Counted from the stretch's first letter, positions 52,803 to 61,461 are shown. The stretch: 64,000 nt of DNA from JARIHD01 sp963815935 (GCA_963815935.1 CAWFIL010000008.1:62001-126000); one strand, 5' to 3'. Numbers and translations: made by a program. The notes: a model not told the origin generated them from the sequence alone.

Positions 52803-53319
52803 GAGTAATGCTGCAACCGTCTTTCAGCAAATCTGGGACGGTACTATACCCTCATTCCCGCTTTTCCGGAGTGACGAGCACGGTGTGCAGGTTTTGTTGG
52901 ATATTTTTCCGGCTCAGCCTGGACACATGCTGGTTATCCCTCGCGAACCAGTTGACCACGTTTTTGAGCTGGAGCCATACCGCTACCTGCAGCTATTCGC
53001 CGTCAGCCAAACTGCTGCCAAACAAATGAAGGACGTCCTGAAGCCGCTGCGTGTTATGCATATCGTCTCTGGTTACGATATCCCCCATGTACACGTACAC
53101 TTGCTGCCGAGCTACAAACGTGGCGACACCGAAGCGTCGTTACTATCTGGTCGCGAAGGTCGCCGCGCAGCCGATGAAGCATTGCAGGCGATGCAGGAAA
53201 AACTTCGCTTTTCACCAGAACTAGCCCACCAGGTCGAAGCGCAACTAGCCCATATTGCGTCTCGCCCAAAGGACGATCCAGCAGGGGCTGATGTACGCTC
53301 GTTAATGAGCAAGCTCTAA
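52801..53319 (+). CDS. HIT-family nucleotide hydrolase/transferase
   Basis: 172 residues. The histidine triad HVHVHLLP is at about 97-104 and the N-terminal strand FPLFRSDEHGVQVLLDIFPAQPGHMLVIPREPVDH is typical of the HIT fold. The C-terminal 60 residues add a helical extension. It hydrolyses AMP-linked or dinucleoside compounds; substrate unknown. Confidence 0.88.
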   Translation: MSNAATVFQQIWDGTIPSFPLFRSDEHGVQVLLDIFPAQPGHMLVIPREPVDHVFELEPYRYLQLFAVSQTAAKQMKDVLKPLRVMHIVSGYDIPHVHVHLLPSYKRGDTEASLLSGREGRRAADEALQAMQEKLRFSPELAHQVEAQLAHIASRPKDDPAGADVRSLMSKL

Positions 53320-53333
53320 GTAGTGTCGGTAGA

Positions 53334-53362
53334 TTGAAATAGCATAAGAAATATGCTATAAT
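53334..53362 (+). promoter_or_regulatory. Promoter of the 202-residue gene/dus operon
   Basis: TTGAAA (53334-53339), 17-bp spacer, consensus TATAAT (53357-53362). The ATG lies 9 nt after the -10 box. Confidence 0.65.
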
Positions 53363-53371
53363 AACAGGGAT

Positions 53372-53980
53372 ATGGATTTATTGCCAGGTTATCGGAATGA
53401 TGAGCTGTTCGACGCGTTTGCGGGTGACCCCGACGCGCTGGTTGAAGCCGGCTTGTCGTACGACGATGCTTCACGGGTTGTGCATGGCGAGGGCTACGTA
53501 GAGGGTGGTGATTGGGCTACTCAACTAGCAGAACAGGACGACGCAACAACCGCGGGTGCGACAAATCTTCTGGGTATTGATGTCCGCCCTGGCGTATACG
53601 TACGTCTCAGTGACCGTGAGCAACATATTAAGCGGACCTATCAGGCGGTGCGCCAGTTGGGTTTGGCTAGCCGCGGTGCCTCGGCCACAACTGAAGATGC
53701 GGCTATGCAGCGGATTTCGGAAGCGCAAGGCGCTAACGCCGATGCCTACATGCGCAATGTACGTGGCAAGACTCGTGAGCGCTTGTGGGATGCCCGCGGC
53801 GCTTACATGTCTGGTCTGGGCGGCGTGGCCCTGCACGATGAACTGACGTTGCTCGGTGCTTGGGCGGCTTTTCGCAATGCCTATGCTGGCCCAGCCGGCC
53901 GCGAACAACGGGATGAGTACCGTCGCGTTCTAGAACGAACTGCCCGCCAATACAACTACGAACTGCCCAAGGTATCATGA
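53372..53980 (+). CDS. 202-residue acidic-helical protein, unknown function
   Basis: No recognised family, signal peptide or membrane helix. Residues about 1-60 are acidic with Gly/Asp-rich loops, 65-202 are mainly helical with Arg-rich faces (RGKTRERLWDARGAYMSGL). Its stop overlaps the dus start (ATGA), so it is co-expressed with a tRNA-modifying enzyme. A role in RNA metabolism would be speculation. Confidence 0.6.
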   Translation: MDLLPGYRNDELFDAFAGDPDALVEAGLSYDDASRVVHGEGYVEGGDWATQLAEQDDATTAGATNLLGIDVRPGVYVRLSDREQHIKRTYQAVRQLGLASRGASATTEDAAMQRISEAQGANADAYMRNVRGKTRERLWDARGAYMSGLGGVALHDELTLLGAWAAFRNAYAGPAGREQRDEYRRVLERTARQYNYELPKVS

Positions 53981-54936
53981 GCTTTTTAGATAGCCTACCA
54001 AAGCCGTTCTTTGTATTGGCGCCGATGGATGACGTGACCGACACTGTATTTCGCCGGATTGTTGGCGAGTGCGCCGCGCCCGACGTCTACTTCACTGAAT
54101 TTGTTAACGTTGACGGGCTGCAAAGCCCCGGCCGGCCGCGCTTGGTCAAGCGTATCCAATTTACGCCAGATGAACAGCCACTGGTCGCCCAGATATGGGG
54201 TAAGAATCCCGAGAATTTTCGCAAGACCGCAGCCGAACTGGTGGAGATGGGTTTTGCGGGTATCGACCTTAATATGGGATGCCCCGAGAAAACAGTCGTC
54301 AAGAACGGTTGCTGTAGCGCACTGATCAACAATCGCGACCTAGCCCTAGAGATCATCAAGGCCACCCAGGAGGGCGCAGCTGGCAGCGTGCCAGTTAGCG
54401 TCAAGACCCGCTTGGGCTTCAACGAAGTCGACCTGTCGTGGATTGAACTACTGCTAAAACAAAACCTTAGCATGTTAACGGTTCATGCACGGACCCGTAA
54501 AGAGATGAGCGACGTGCCGGCTCACTGGGACTTGGTGGGTAAGGTGCGTGAGTTGCGCGATGCGATTGCACCGCAAACCCTACTGGTTGGTAACGGTGAC
54601 GTCGAAAGCCGCAAGCAAGGGCTGGGGCTCGCCAAACAGTACCAGCTAGACGGTATTATGATTGGCCGTGGCGTGTTCCATGATCCTTTTGCCTTTGCCG
54701 AGATCAGCCCGTGGGAAGCCTACACCAAGCAGCAGCGGCTGGAATTGTACGCTAAACAAGTTAAGCTTTTTGCTGCCACCTGGACCGATGAGGATCGTCG
54801 CATAGCCACGCTTAATAAATTCTGTAAAATATACGTTAATAATTTTGACGGTGCTAAGGAATTACGCGAGAAACTCATGAATGCCAAGAGCGGGCCCGAA
54901 CTCATCGCCTTTCTTGACGAAGCGCTCGCTAGTTAG
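53977..54936 (+). CDS. tRNA-dihydrouridine synthase
   Basis: 319 residues, TIM-barrel flavoenzyme. APMDDVTDTVFRRI at the N-terminus, the IDLNMGCPEKTVVKNGCCSALI segment with the catalytic Cys (about 105), HARTRKEMSDVPAHW, and the FMN phosphate site VGNGDVES / DGIMIGRGVFHDP. It reduces uridine to dihydrouridine in tRNA D-loops using FMN and NADPH. Which Dus subtype is not decided; it is closest in feel to DusB/C. Confidence 0.92.
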   Translation: MSFLDSLPKPFFVLAPMDDVTDTVFRRIVGECAAPDVYFTEFVNVDGLQSPGRPRLVKRIQFTPDEQPLVAQIWGKNPENFRKTAAELVEMGFAGIDLNMGCPEKTVVKNGCCSALINNRDLALEIIKATQEGAAGSVPVSVKTRLGFNEVDLSWIELLLKQNLSMLTVHARTRKEMSDVPAHWDLVGKVRELRDAIAPQTLLVGNGDVESRKQGLGLAKQYQLDGIMIGRGVFHDPFAFAEISPWEAYTKQQRLELYAKQVKLFAATWTDEDRRIATLNKFCKIYVNNFDGAKELREKLMNAKSGPELIAFLDEALAS

Positions 54937-55402
54937 TCTGTAGGCTGCCTTGGTCGCCGCCGTCCATCATCGTAGGCCCGCCACCCATGGTGGGATTGAC
55001 TACGATGCGGCTTGCGCTCGTGCTGCTGGTGCTTGATGCGACGACGAGCACAGTGTCTCCAATGGCAATATCGTTGGTGGTGGCCGTCGCTCGGTCCTTG
55101 GTTATCGTGGTATCACTTGTGATGGCGTAGGTTTTTGACGTGCCGCTAGTATCTTTAACCGTGATACTAGAGCTGCTTATGGCTGTAACATCGCTGGTGC
55201 TCATGCGGCGCCGGAATTGGTCACTGCCTAACCCGGTTTGATCGGCGGTTAACTGTGCGGCGCCGGTGCTAGGCTGCTTTGTCTTTTGATAGGCAATGCC
55301 ACCGTAAAAGCCTATAACAGCCAGCACAATGGCTGCGCCGATCTGTACTAATTGTTTAGTGGGTACTGTAGTTTTTTTTGAGCTCAGTGCGGAATGTTCC
55401 AT
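54929..55402 (-). CDS. Membrane-anchored protein with DUF5666-like beta domain
   Basis: 157 residues from the ATG at 55400-55402, chosen because a TACTAT box (minus strand, 55410-55415) ends exactly 7 nt upstream. One membrane helix (about 19-37), a linker, then a small beta domain VTAISSSSITVKDTSGTSKTY with IGDTVLVVAS, resembling the DUF5666/OB-like exported domain. Asp/Gly/Gln tail. It overlaps dus convergently by 8 bp. Confidence 0.6.
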   Translation of the reverse strand: MEHSALSSKKTTVPTKQLVQIGAAIVLAVIGFYGGIAYQKTKQPSTGAAQLTADQTGLGSDQFRRRMSTSDVTAISSSSITVKDTSGTSKTYAITSDTTITKDRATATTNDIAIGDTVLVVASSTSSTSASRIVVNPTMGGGPTMMDGGDQGSLQTN

Positions 55403-55478
55403 GCTGCACATAGTACAGGGTGAGGGTGAGAAATTGCTGAGACTGTCACGTTCCCCAGAGTGGCGTATCATATAGCGT

Positions 55479-56762
55479 ATGGAACTAATCGTTGACCTAC
55501 ACGTTCATTCTCACTTTTCCCGCGCGACCAGCAAAGACTGCACCATTGAAGGCTTGTACCGTTGGGGCAAGGTAAAAGGTATCAATATTATTGGTACTGG
55601 CGATTTTACGCACCCTCAGTGGTTTGCTGAAGTACAAGAAAAACTTGAGCCAACAGAGGGCGGGTTATATAAGTTGAAGGATGAACTTGCCGCCGCCATA
55701 GACGCGTATTTGCCCCCGTCGGTACGACATAGCCTAATCCGTTTTGTGCCAACAGTGGAGATTGCGACTATTTATAGCAAAGGTGGCAAGGTGCGCAAGC
55801 TACACCAGCTAGTCGTGATGCCCAACTTTGCCGGGGTGAGCGAGCTCAACGCGCGTCTTGATAAGATTGGCAACCTAAGGGCCGATGGCCGGCCGATTCT
55901 TGGTCTCGACTCCAAGGAGTTGTTGCGCCACGCGCTGGAGTCTGACCCTAACTCATTGTATATTCCTGCGCACATCTGGACGCCGTGGTTTGGTATGTTT
56001 GGCTCGAAGTCTGGCTTTGATTCGATCCAAGAGGCGTACGAAGAGTTGGCGCCCGAGATTAAAGCCATCGAAACCGGCCTGTCGTCGGATCCTGCTATGA
56101 ATCGTCGCATCCGTAATCTTGATGGCGTTACTATTACGTCACACTCGGATGCCCACTCTCCACAAAAACTGGGGCGGGAGGCTACTGTCATTAAGGCCAG
56201 CCCAACCTATGCGGATGTGATTGGCGCCATTAAAAGTAACGACAAACGATTACTCGGGACCATTGAGTTCTACCCAGAAGAAGGTAAGTATCATGCCGAC
56301 GGACATCGGATCTGTGGTATACGTTTTGACCCCCACCAGACCAAAGAGCATGGCGGCATCTGTCCGATGTGCCATAAACCACTGGTCGTGGGTGTGCAGT
56401 ACCGTGTAGATGAGTTGGCCGATAGCTTGGATTCGCAAAATAATACTAAACATGTTGAGTATATTGTGCCACTGGCCGAAGTGTTGGCTGAACTGCGTGG
56501 CGTAAAGTCGGTACAGGGTAAGGCGGTGCTGGCCGAATATCTTGGCATTATTGCGCAGCTTGGCAGTGAGTTTGACATTTTGCGTAAGCTGCCGTTGGCC
56601 GCTGTAAAGGATTACTCACCAATTGTCGGTCTGGCCATCGAGCGCATCCGCACTGGCCAGGTCCACAAAGAACCAGGCTATGACGGCGTGTTCGGTACGA
56701 TTCGTGTTTTTAAAAATGCTCAGGAACGTGCAGAAACAACCGCCCAGACCTCTTTGCTATGA
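55479..56762 (+). CDS. Endonuclease Q family DNA repair nuclease (PHP fold)
   Basis: 427 residues. The PHP metal motif DLHVHSHFSRATS is at about 6-18, further ligands appear in GTGDFTHP, AHIWTPWFGMFGS and SHSDAHSP, and a zinc-finger-like CGIRFDP...GICPMCHKPLVVGV segment is at about 282-305, the hallmark of EndoQ. EndoQ nicks 5' of deoxyuridine, hypoxanthine, xanthine and abasic sites in Thermococcales and some Bacillus. TATCAT ends 7 nt before the ATG (leaderless). Its stop overlaps a UvrD gene, a pairing common enough that EndoQ is sometimes misnamed a UvrD helicase. Confidence 0.88.
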   Translation: MELIVDLHVHSHFSRATSKDCTIEGLYRWGKVKGINIIGTGDFTHPQWFAEVQEKLEPTEGGLYKLKDELAAAIDAYLPPSVRHSLIRFVPTVEIATIYSKGGKVRKLHQLVVMPNFAGVSELNARLDKIGNLRADGRPILGLDSKELLRHALESDPNSLYIPAHIWTPWFGMFGSKSGFDSIQEAYEELAPEIKAIETGLSSDPAMNRRIRNLDGVTITSHSDAHSPQKLGREATVIKASPTYADVIGAIKSNDKRLLGTIEFYPEEGKYHADGHRICGIRFDPHQTKEHGGICPMCHKPLVVGVQYRVDELADSLDSQNNTKHVEYIVPLAEVLAELRGVKSVQGKAVLAEYLGIIAQLGSEFDILRKLPLAAVKDYSPIVGLAIERIRTGQVHKEPGYDGVFGTIRVFKNAQERAETTAQTSLL

Positions 56763-58341
56763 GTGCGCTTGATGGCCTAAATAAACAACAATTACGCGCG
56801 GCAACAGCAGCCGATGGACCGTTGTTGGTTGTTGCTGGTCCCGGCACAGGAAAGACAAAGACCCTCACTGCCCGGATAGTCCACCTGCTACAGACCGGCA
56901 ACGTTGACCCGGGCGTGTTGCTGGCGTTGACCTTTACGAACAAGGCTGCTCGCGAAATGCAAGAGCGTGTTGCCGCTCAACTCGGAGCTGTACGTCTACC
57001 ACTAATAACGACATTTCATGCACTAGCAAGTCGGTTGCTACCCCAACAAGAGAGCAAATGCCTTGCTACGGCGCAAGAGCTGACGGCCATCACTAAACAC
57101 GTTAAGCGTTTATTCGCTACCAAAGGGATGAGCGATCGTGATGTCGCGTTGCGCATCTCGAAGGCAAAAAACCAGGCAGTTGCCCCAGACGAGCCGACCA
57201 CACGGCAATTAGTCGATGCCTATAATGCCGAGTTACTAGACCAGGGATTATATGATTTTGACGACATGCTCCTTGAGCTACGCCACCATCTTGCGGAGGT
57301 CAAAAGCCCGTACGCTTACATCTTGGTAGACGAGTTTCAGGATACCAACGACCTGCAATATGACATTCTCAGGCTGCTCGCGCCCCACGGTAACGTTATG
57401 GCAATTGGGGACCCGCTACAGTCGATATATGGTTTTCGTGGCGCGTCGGCCGCAGTTTTTGAGCGATTTGCGTGTGATTGGCCCGACGCCACGACTATTA
57501 GATTGAGCGTCAGCTTGGCGGTAGTACTATGTTGCGGGGCAGTGATTACCATAATACCGACAAACAGCGCACGTTTGGTGACTTCGCGGTCCTATATCGT
57601 ACTCACGCCGCCGCCAAAACGTTGCAACGTGCCCTTGAAGTTAACGGCATGCCATACCAAATAGCGGGCGAGGGGTCGCCATATCTACGACCGGACGTTA
57701 TGGTAATCACTCAGGCTATGGCCTATCTGGCTGGTAGCGGTGACCCATTACCGGTCAAATCGTTATCTGCTATCAAGATCAAGCGGCTGCTAGACACCCG
57801 ACGCCAAGAATACGATGGGGTACAGCTTGCGGGTATCGCGCAAGCTATTGCTGTGTTGCTCGATGTTGTCAACGACCATAATGTTGTTGCCCTTCGCCAG
57901 TTCTACAATTCGCTGCTTCGTTTGAAGGATATGCCCTTGGCGCAGTTTGCGCAGTACCTGTTTAGCCTTGCCGAGCAAGAGTATTATGATCCGACCGCAG
58001 AGGCTGTTTCACTCCTGACTATTCATGCTGCCAAAGGCTTGGAGTTCTCCCAAGTGTTCGTAATTAGTACGGAGGAGGGGATACTGCCCCTAAGCAAACG
58101 AGGCCAGGTTGCCGACCTTGCCGAAGAGCGTCGGCTATTTTATGTCGCCGCTACCCGTGCCCGTGACGGTCTGCATTTATTGCATGCCCGCTCACGCGCT
58201 GGTACAAAATGCGAATTGTCACGTTTTGTTGCAGATTTGCCGGCCATGGTGGCCCAACGGATGACCGATCCGGCAATTGGTGGCCAGCTTGCCAGAGGAC
58301 AAAAGCGGGCCCAGAAACGCTCACAAGCTAGCTTGTTCTAG
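56759..58341 (+). pseudogene. uvrD: UvrD/PcrA-like helicase, disrupted by internal deletion and frameshift
   Basis: The 5' frame (56759 to about 57507) encodes motif I GPGTGKTKT (27-35), motif II VDEFQDTND and motif III GDPLQSIYGFRG, then IRL. The 3' part lies in another frame (from about 57502) and reads IERQLGGSTML, FGDFAVLYRTH and motifs V-VI (LLTIHAAKGLEF, RRLFYVAATRARD). Normally about 55-60 residues with motif IV (QNYRS) lie between; they are missing and the frame changes at an ATTGAG sequence (57502-57507). So the gene cannot make an active helicase unless the window sequence is wrong here. The intact parent would have paired with EndoQ. Confidence 0.85.
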
Positions 58342-58996
58342 CTGGCGTCAGCAAGGGACGCTGGTTCAGGAATATCAAACGCCATTGGTCGTTTTCGAGG
58401 GCAACACGCGTCAGAGAAGTGTTGTCGATTCGAGTTTGGTAGGTGCGGTCATGCGGCCATCCGAATTCGCGGCCAACCCACGACTTTATGGCTACACCGT
58501 GGGTGTGGACCCAAATGTGCTCGGCCACCTCAAGTGATCGGCTGGCGACAAGCCAACCCAAGAAGTCGTTAACACGAGCAGCGACGTCGTTCATCGACTC
58601 CCCGCCAGGTGCCGAAAAATCGCCGCCAAGTTCGGCCATCCGCCGTTTGATCTCAGGCTGTTGGTAGACTGTTCGCGATTGGTTTGTCCACTCTCCCTGG
58701 TCTAATTCTTGCAGCCTATCGTCGACCCCTGCCACGACTGTTAGGCCCATAACTCTGGAAGAAAGTTCGCATGTTCGCCGAGAACGTTCGGCTGGCGAGT
58801 GGAATAGGCGAGTTGGCCTGATTTCTTCCTGGTTGGCATACTGGCCTAAGATATCTGCCTGAACCTCACCAAGCTCACTTAGTTCAAGTTCGTTTTGACG
58901 ACCGCCGATAATCGGTACCCAACCCGGATCGGTTGCTGCGGCGTTGAGCTCTGATTCGGCATGTCGGATAAGGTCGACGCAGAATGTGGCAGACAT
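58328..58996 (-). CDS. Histidine phosphatase family protein (RHG)
   Basis: 222 residues. Catalytic RHAESELN near residue 11 (RHA instead of the usual RHG), SPAERSRRTCEL, the DRLQELDQGEW core and the second catalytic His in HIWVHTHGVAIK. Phosphoglycerate-mutase-like superfamily, acting on sugar phosphates or other small phosphates. GGAG Shine-Dalgarno upstream. Its 3' end overlaps the broken uvrD by 14 bp. It lies downstream of tRNA-Ile on the same strand, separated by a terminator. Confidence 0.85.
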   Translation of the reverse strand: MSATFCVDLIRHAESELNAAATDPGWVPIIGGRQNELELSELGEVQADILGQYANQEEIRPTRLFHSPAERSRRTCELSSRVMGLTVVAGVDDRLQELDQGEWTNQSRTVYQQPEIKRRMAELGGDFSAPGGESMNDVAARVNDFLGWLVASRSLEVAEHIWVHTHGVAIKSWVGREFGWPHDRTYQTRIDNTSLTRVALENDQWRLIFLNQRPLLTPARTS

Positions 58997-59035
58997 AAAT
59001 AGGTGTTACTCCTGCTTAGGTGTTCGTAGTATAGC

Positions 59036-59060
59036 AAAAGACGACATTTTGTCGTCTTCG
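59036..59060 (-). terminator. Intrinsic terminator of tRNA-Ile
   Basis: 9-bp stem AAGACGACA / TGTCGTCTT with 3-nt loop. The T-run follows on the minus strand. Confidence 0.85.
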
Positions 59061-59072
59061 TCAAATCAAGGC

Positions 59073-59148
59073 TGGTGGGGATGGCTGGACTTGAACCAGC
59101 GACCAAGCGGTTATGAGCCGCCTGCTCTAACCACTGAGCTACATCCCC
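59073..59148 (-). tRNA. tRNA-Ile(CAU), lysidine type, CCA encoded
   Basis: 76 nt including encoded CCA. Acceptor GGGGATG/CATCCCC, D-arm AGCTCAGTGGTTAGAGC, anticodon loop CTCATAA (CAU), T-arm GCTGGTTCAAGTCCAGC. Anticodon CAU could mean elongator Met, but the stretch from D-arm to T-arm is nearly identical to the E. coli minor tRNA-Ile2, so it is probably read as isoleucine after TilS adds lysidine. The tilS gene is not in this window. Confidence 0.8.
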
Positions 59149-59225
59149 TCGTGTGGTTATTGCTAACAGAGACGAGTATAGCAGATGATGACCCCAAGGT
59201 ATATAATCGAAGCTGTAATTTACCA

Positions 59226-59690
59226 ATGGAAACAAAAACACCAACACGACTAGAAAAGATATACGACGGTGTGCTGCAGTTCCGCGACGTCCGGGCAGTC
59301 GGCCTGCTATTGTTCCTAATTGTCGTGTTGCTTATCAGCTGGAGCGGCGTAAAGGTCATCGACACCAACTATCGCTTACAGAAGCAAATTACTGCCTACG
59401 ACCAACAGAATCAGTTACAAAAACTAACCAACAACAACCTCAAGCTCGAGAATGAGTACTTCCAGACCAACCAATATCTGGATATCTCGGCCCGGCAAAA
59501 CTTTGGGCTGGCCGCTCCCGGTGAGACGGTGCTTAATGTTTCTACTGCGGTTGCATTATCGCATACCATTGATCTGCCGGACGTCGAGACGGTACAAATT
59601 ACTAAGACCAAAGCCAGGCAACCCGCCTACCAGCGTAACTTTCAGGCCTGGATTAACTTTCTGTTGCACCGCCAGACACCGCAAGATTGA
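59226..59690 (+). CDS. FtsB/DivIC-like septum-formation protein
   Basis: 154 residues from ATG 59226; the longer open frame runs antisense through the tRNA and is not real. One membrane helix (about 24-43), then a coiled coil (about 46-82, KLTNNNLKLENEYFQ), then the DivIC/FtsB signature YLDISARQNFGLAAPGETVL and an extra tail. It would belong to the divisome FtsB-FtsL-FtsQ-like complex. TATAAT lies 18 nt upstream, no Shine-Dalgarno. Confidence 0.85.
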   Translation: METKTPTRLEKIYDGVLQFRDVRAVGLLLFLIVVLLISWSGVKVIDTNYRLQKQITAYDQQNQLQKLTNNNLKLENEYFQTNQYLDISARQNFGLAAPGETVLNVSTAVALSHTIDLPDVETVQITKTKARQPAYQRNFQAWINFLLHRQTPQD

Positions 59691-59716
59691 CATTTTGCCC
59701 AGAGTGGTAGTATAAT
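59687..59716 (+). promoter_or_regulatory. Strong promoter of tRNA-fMet
   Basis: Consensus TTGACA (59687-59692), 18-bp spacer, consensus TATAAT (59711-59716). The -35 box overlaps the TGA stop of the FtsB/DivIC-like gene. Confidence 0.85.
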
Positions 59717-59724
59717 TTGCGTAT

Positions 59725-59761
59725 ATCTCAAAAGTATTTTGAGATCCTATTTTTAGATAGG
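59725..59761 (+). other. Two hairpins in the 5' leader of tRNA-fMet
   Basis: ATCTCAAAA-GTA-TTTTGAGAT (9-bp perfect stem, 59725-59745) and CCTAT-TTTTAG-ATAGG (59746-59761). They would be removed by RNase P-dependent 5' processing. They may guide processing or slow transcription. Confidence 0.6.
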
Positions 59762-59766
59762 GATGA

Positions 59767-59841
59767 CGCGGGATGGAGCAGCGGCAGCTCGCGTGGCTCA
59801 TAACCACGAGGTCCCAGGTTCGAGTCCTGGTCCCGCAACCA
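59767..59841 (+). tRNA. Initiator tRNA-fMet(CAU), CCA encoded
   Basis: 75 nt. Starts with the initiator-specific C1-A72 mismatch (CGCGGGA / TCCCGCA), discriminator A and encoded CCA; anticodon loop CTCATAA. The anticodon stem is CGTGG/CCACG, so only two of the three conserved G-C pairs at 29-41, 30-40, 31-39 are present (29-41 is U-A). The D-loop is short. Confidence 0.95.
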
Positions 59842-59877
59842 AAATAAGGCACCCACAAAAGTGGGTGTTTTATTTTG
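59841..59877 (+). terminator. Intrinsic terminator of tRNA-fMet
   Basis: CACCCAC-AAAA-GTGGGTG core extended to about 16 bp by AAAATAAGG/TTTTATTTT (two G-U pairs), with a T-rich end. Confidence 0.9.
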
Positions 59878-60003
59878 GTTTTGGCCAAGAGTTAAACCTG
59901 AGACTAGGATTGGTTCCGAACCCAGTCTCTCTTGCTTTTATCGCTTCAGCTACCCCTGTAATTTAGGTTCGAATAACGTTAGGCCTTTTGTTATAGTAAT
60001 TAA

Positions 60004-60606
60004 ATGATTAAAGCAATACTGTTTGACTATGACGGAGTAATTACTAAGGGCGCGGAAAATGAACGAATTTTCGGGTCCCTGGCCGGTAATTTAAATGTCC
60101 CAATTGAACAGGCCACAGATTGGTTAATGGAAATATGGCGTCCGTATTTAAAAGGCCAGCTTTCAGAAGAAGAAGTCTGGGAGCACCTTGAAAGTAAGTA
60201 TGGAAAATCCATAGCCGAAACAAAGCGAAACATTTGGTTTAACTGGGCTGAGCTCATGCCATTGCCCGAAATGATAGACTTGATTGAAAAGCTTAAAAAG
60301 CTCGGTCTAGCCGTCGGCGTACTATCGAATGTGTTTAAAGAAACGGCGGCAATTATTGAGCGACATGACGGATACGAGTCGTTTGATTTCAAGATTTTAT
60401 CTTACGAGCATGGCTACGCTAAACCTGACGAAGAAATCTTTCAGTTAGCCTTAGAGAAACTGCCTGGCTTTAACCCAAGTGAAGTGGTCTTTTTAGATGA
60501 TAGAGAAAAAAATACTATCGCAGCGGATGAGTTAGGCATGATTGGCATTTATGTAACCAATCATTTGGATGCAATCAAAAAAGTTAAACAGTTGGCAAAT
60601 ATATAG
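60004..60606 (+). CDS. HAD-superfamily hydrolase
   Basis: 200 residues. Motif I LFDYDGVITKG (DxD), motif II VGVLSNVFKET, motif III Lys in YAKPDEEIF and motif IV VFLDDREKN make a complete HAD-IA active site; helical cap after motif I (about 20-85). Phosphatase or phosphoglucomutase-like, substrate unknown. It is visibly richer in AT and in Lys/Ile/Glu than the genes before the tRNA, hinting at a different origin. TATAGT ends 6 nt before the ATG (leaderless). It is the first gene after tRNA-fMet. Confidence 0.88.
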   Translation: MIKAILFDYDGVITKGAENERIFGSLAGNLNVPIEQATDWLMEIWRPYLKGQLSEEEVWEHLESKYGKSIAETKRNIWFNWAELMPLPEMIDLIEKLKKLGLAVGVLSNVFKETAAIIERHDGYESFDFKILSYEHGYAKPDEEIFQLALEKLPGFNPSEVVFLDDREKNTIAADELGMIGIYVTNHLDAIKKVKQLANI

Positions 60607-60655
60607 GTTCTAGTCCGCTGGGGTAGAGCAATTTAATCTATTGCCGCTCCAATAT

Positions 60656-61339
60656 TTAGAGGTTTCTTTGGGCGAATTCTAAAATAGTCTCTTCGTTAGC
60701 AATAAACCAGCCGCGCTCATTTGCCAAAGAGACCAAATTTTGTGACTTTGGGTTGTATGCCACGGCCTTGTCCATTACTTCCAGCATGTCAACGTCACCG
60801 GTTGAATCACCAAAGCCAACATGCATTTCGTGTTTTGTCTCCGTCAGAAGCTGACGCACGAGACTGTGCTTTTCTTCAAAATTTAGGATAGGCCCAAGGC
60901 TGCCCGTATATATGCCGTCTTTGACCGTAGCGGCCGTACCATAGTATTTCTCTACCCCTAAGATGTCGGCAACTTCCTCCACGGCAAAATCTAGAGCAGC
61001 GGAAATTAGATAGATATCATAGCCCTTTGTTCTTAGTATCCCCATAAGGCTTTGAGCCCAAGGGTAAACGAAATTATAATCAACGATAAATTCTTTTAGC
61101 CAGCCCTTCACCTCCGCGGGGGTCTTTCCCTTTACTGCATCTGCGTTAAGCTGTAGTGCCCATCGCGCGGCTTCTCGATAATCTATCTCTCCAAGAGAGT
61201 ACTTGTCCTGGAGCTTGGCCTCTTCCTGACCGATGATGCTAGCCGCATAGCCCTTTTCGGTCAAAAATCGAGTTAAATTACTCGCTAGATAGCCGTTGTA
61301 TAGGGTGTAGTCAACGTCAAAGAAGGCTGCTTTGTCCAT
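60656..61339 (-). CDS. HAD-IB phosphatase (SerB-like)
   Basis: 227 residues from ATG 61337-61339; TACACT (minus strand, 61346-61351) ends 6 nt upstream, which decides against the longer frame to 61411. Motifs: AAFFDVDYTLYNG (DxD), IYLISAALDF (II), FGDSTGDVDML (III/IV). HAD-IB members dephosphorylate phosphoserine-like or lipid-phosphate substrates (PSPase, PlsC-linked). Here it is stand-alone. Confidence 0.85.
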   Translation of the reverse strand: MDKAAFFDVDYTLYNGYLASNLTRFLTEKGYAASIIGQEEAKLQDKYSLGEIDYREAARWALQLNADAVKGKTPAEVKGWLKEFIVDYNFVYPWAQSLMGILRTKGYDIYLISAALDFAVEEVADILGVEKYYGTAATVKDGIYTGSLGPILNFEEKHSLVRQLLTETKHEMHVGFGDSTGDVDMLEVMDKAVAYNPKSQNLVSLANERGWFIANEETILEFAQRNL

Positions 61340-61461
61340 TGAACCAGTGTAGCACTTTCCATCTTTGCCTGTGGATAAACTGGCACTGTTCGGTAAAATT
61401 TCGCGTTGCAAAATAACCTCCTTACGCTAAAGTAATCTACAGTGGCACACATCATGCCCCA

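Noticed and set aside
59073..59148. Calling the CAU tRNA an elongator tRNA-Met
   Set aside because: The arms from D to T match the E. coli minor tRNA-Ile2 much better than elongator Met. Some doubt remains until tilS and another tRNA-Met are checked.
58944..59225. 5' extension of the FtsB/DivIC-like open frame
   Set aside because: It runs antisense across tRNA-Ile; the protein family starts near 59226.
59885..59965. Decayed tRNA-like sequence on the minus strand after tRNA-fMet
   Set aside because: There is a GGTAGCTGA-like D-arm and a GGTTC-like T-arm, but no acceptor pairing or anticodon stem; too weak to annotate.
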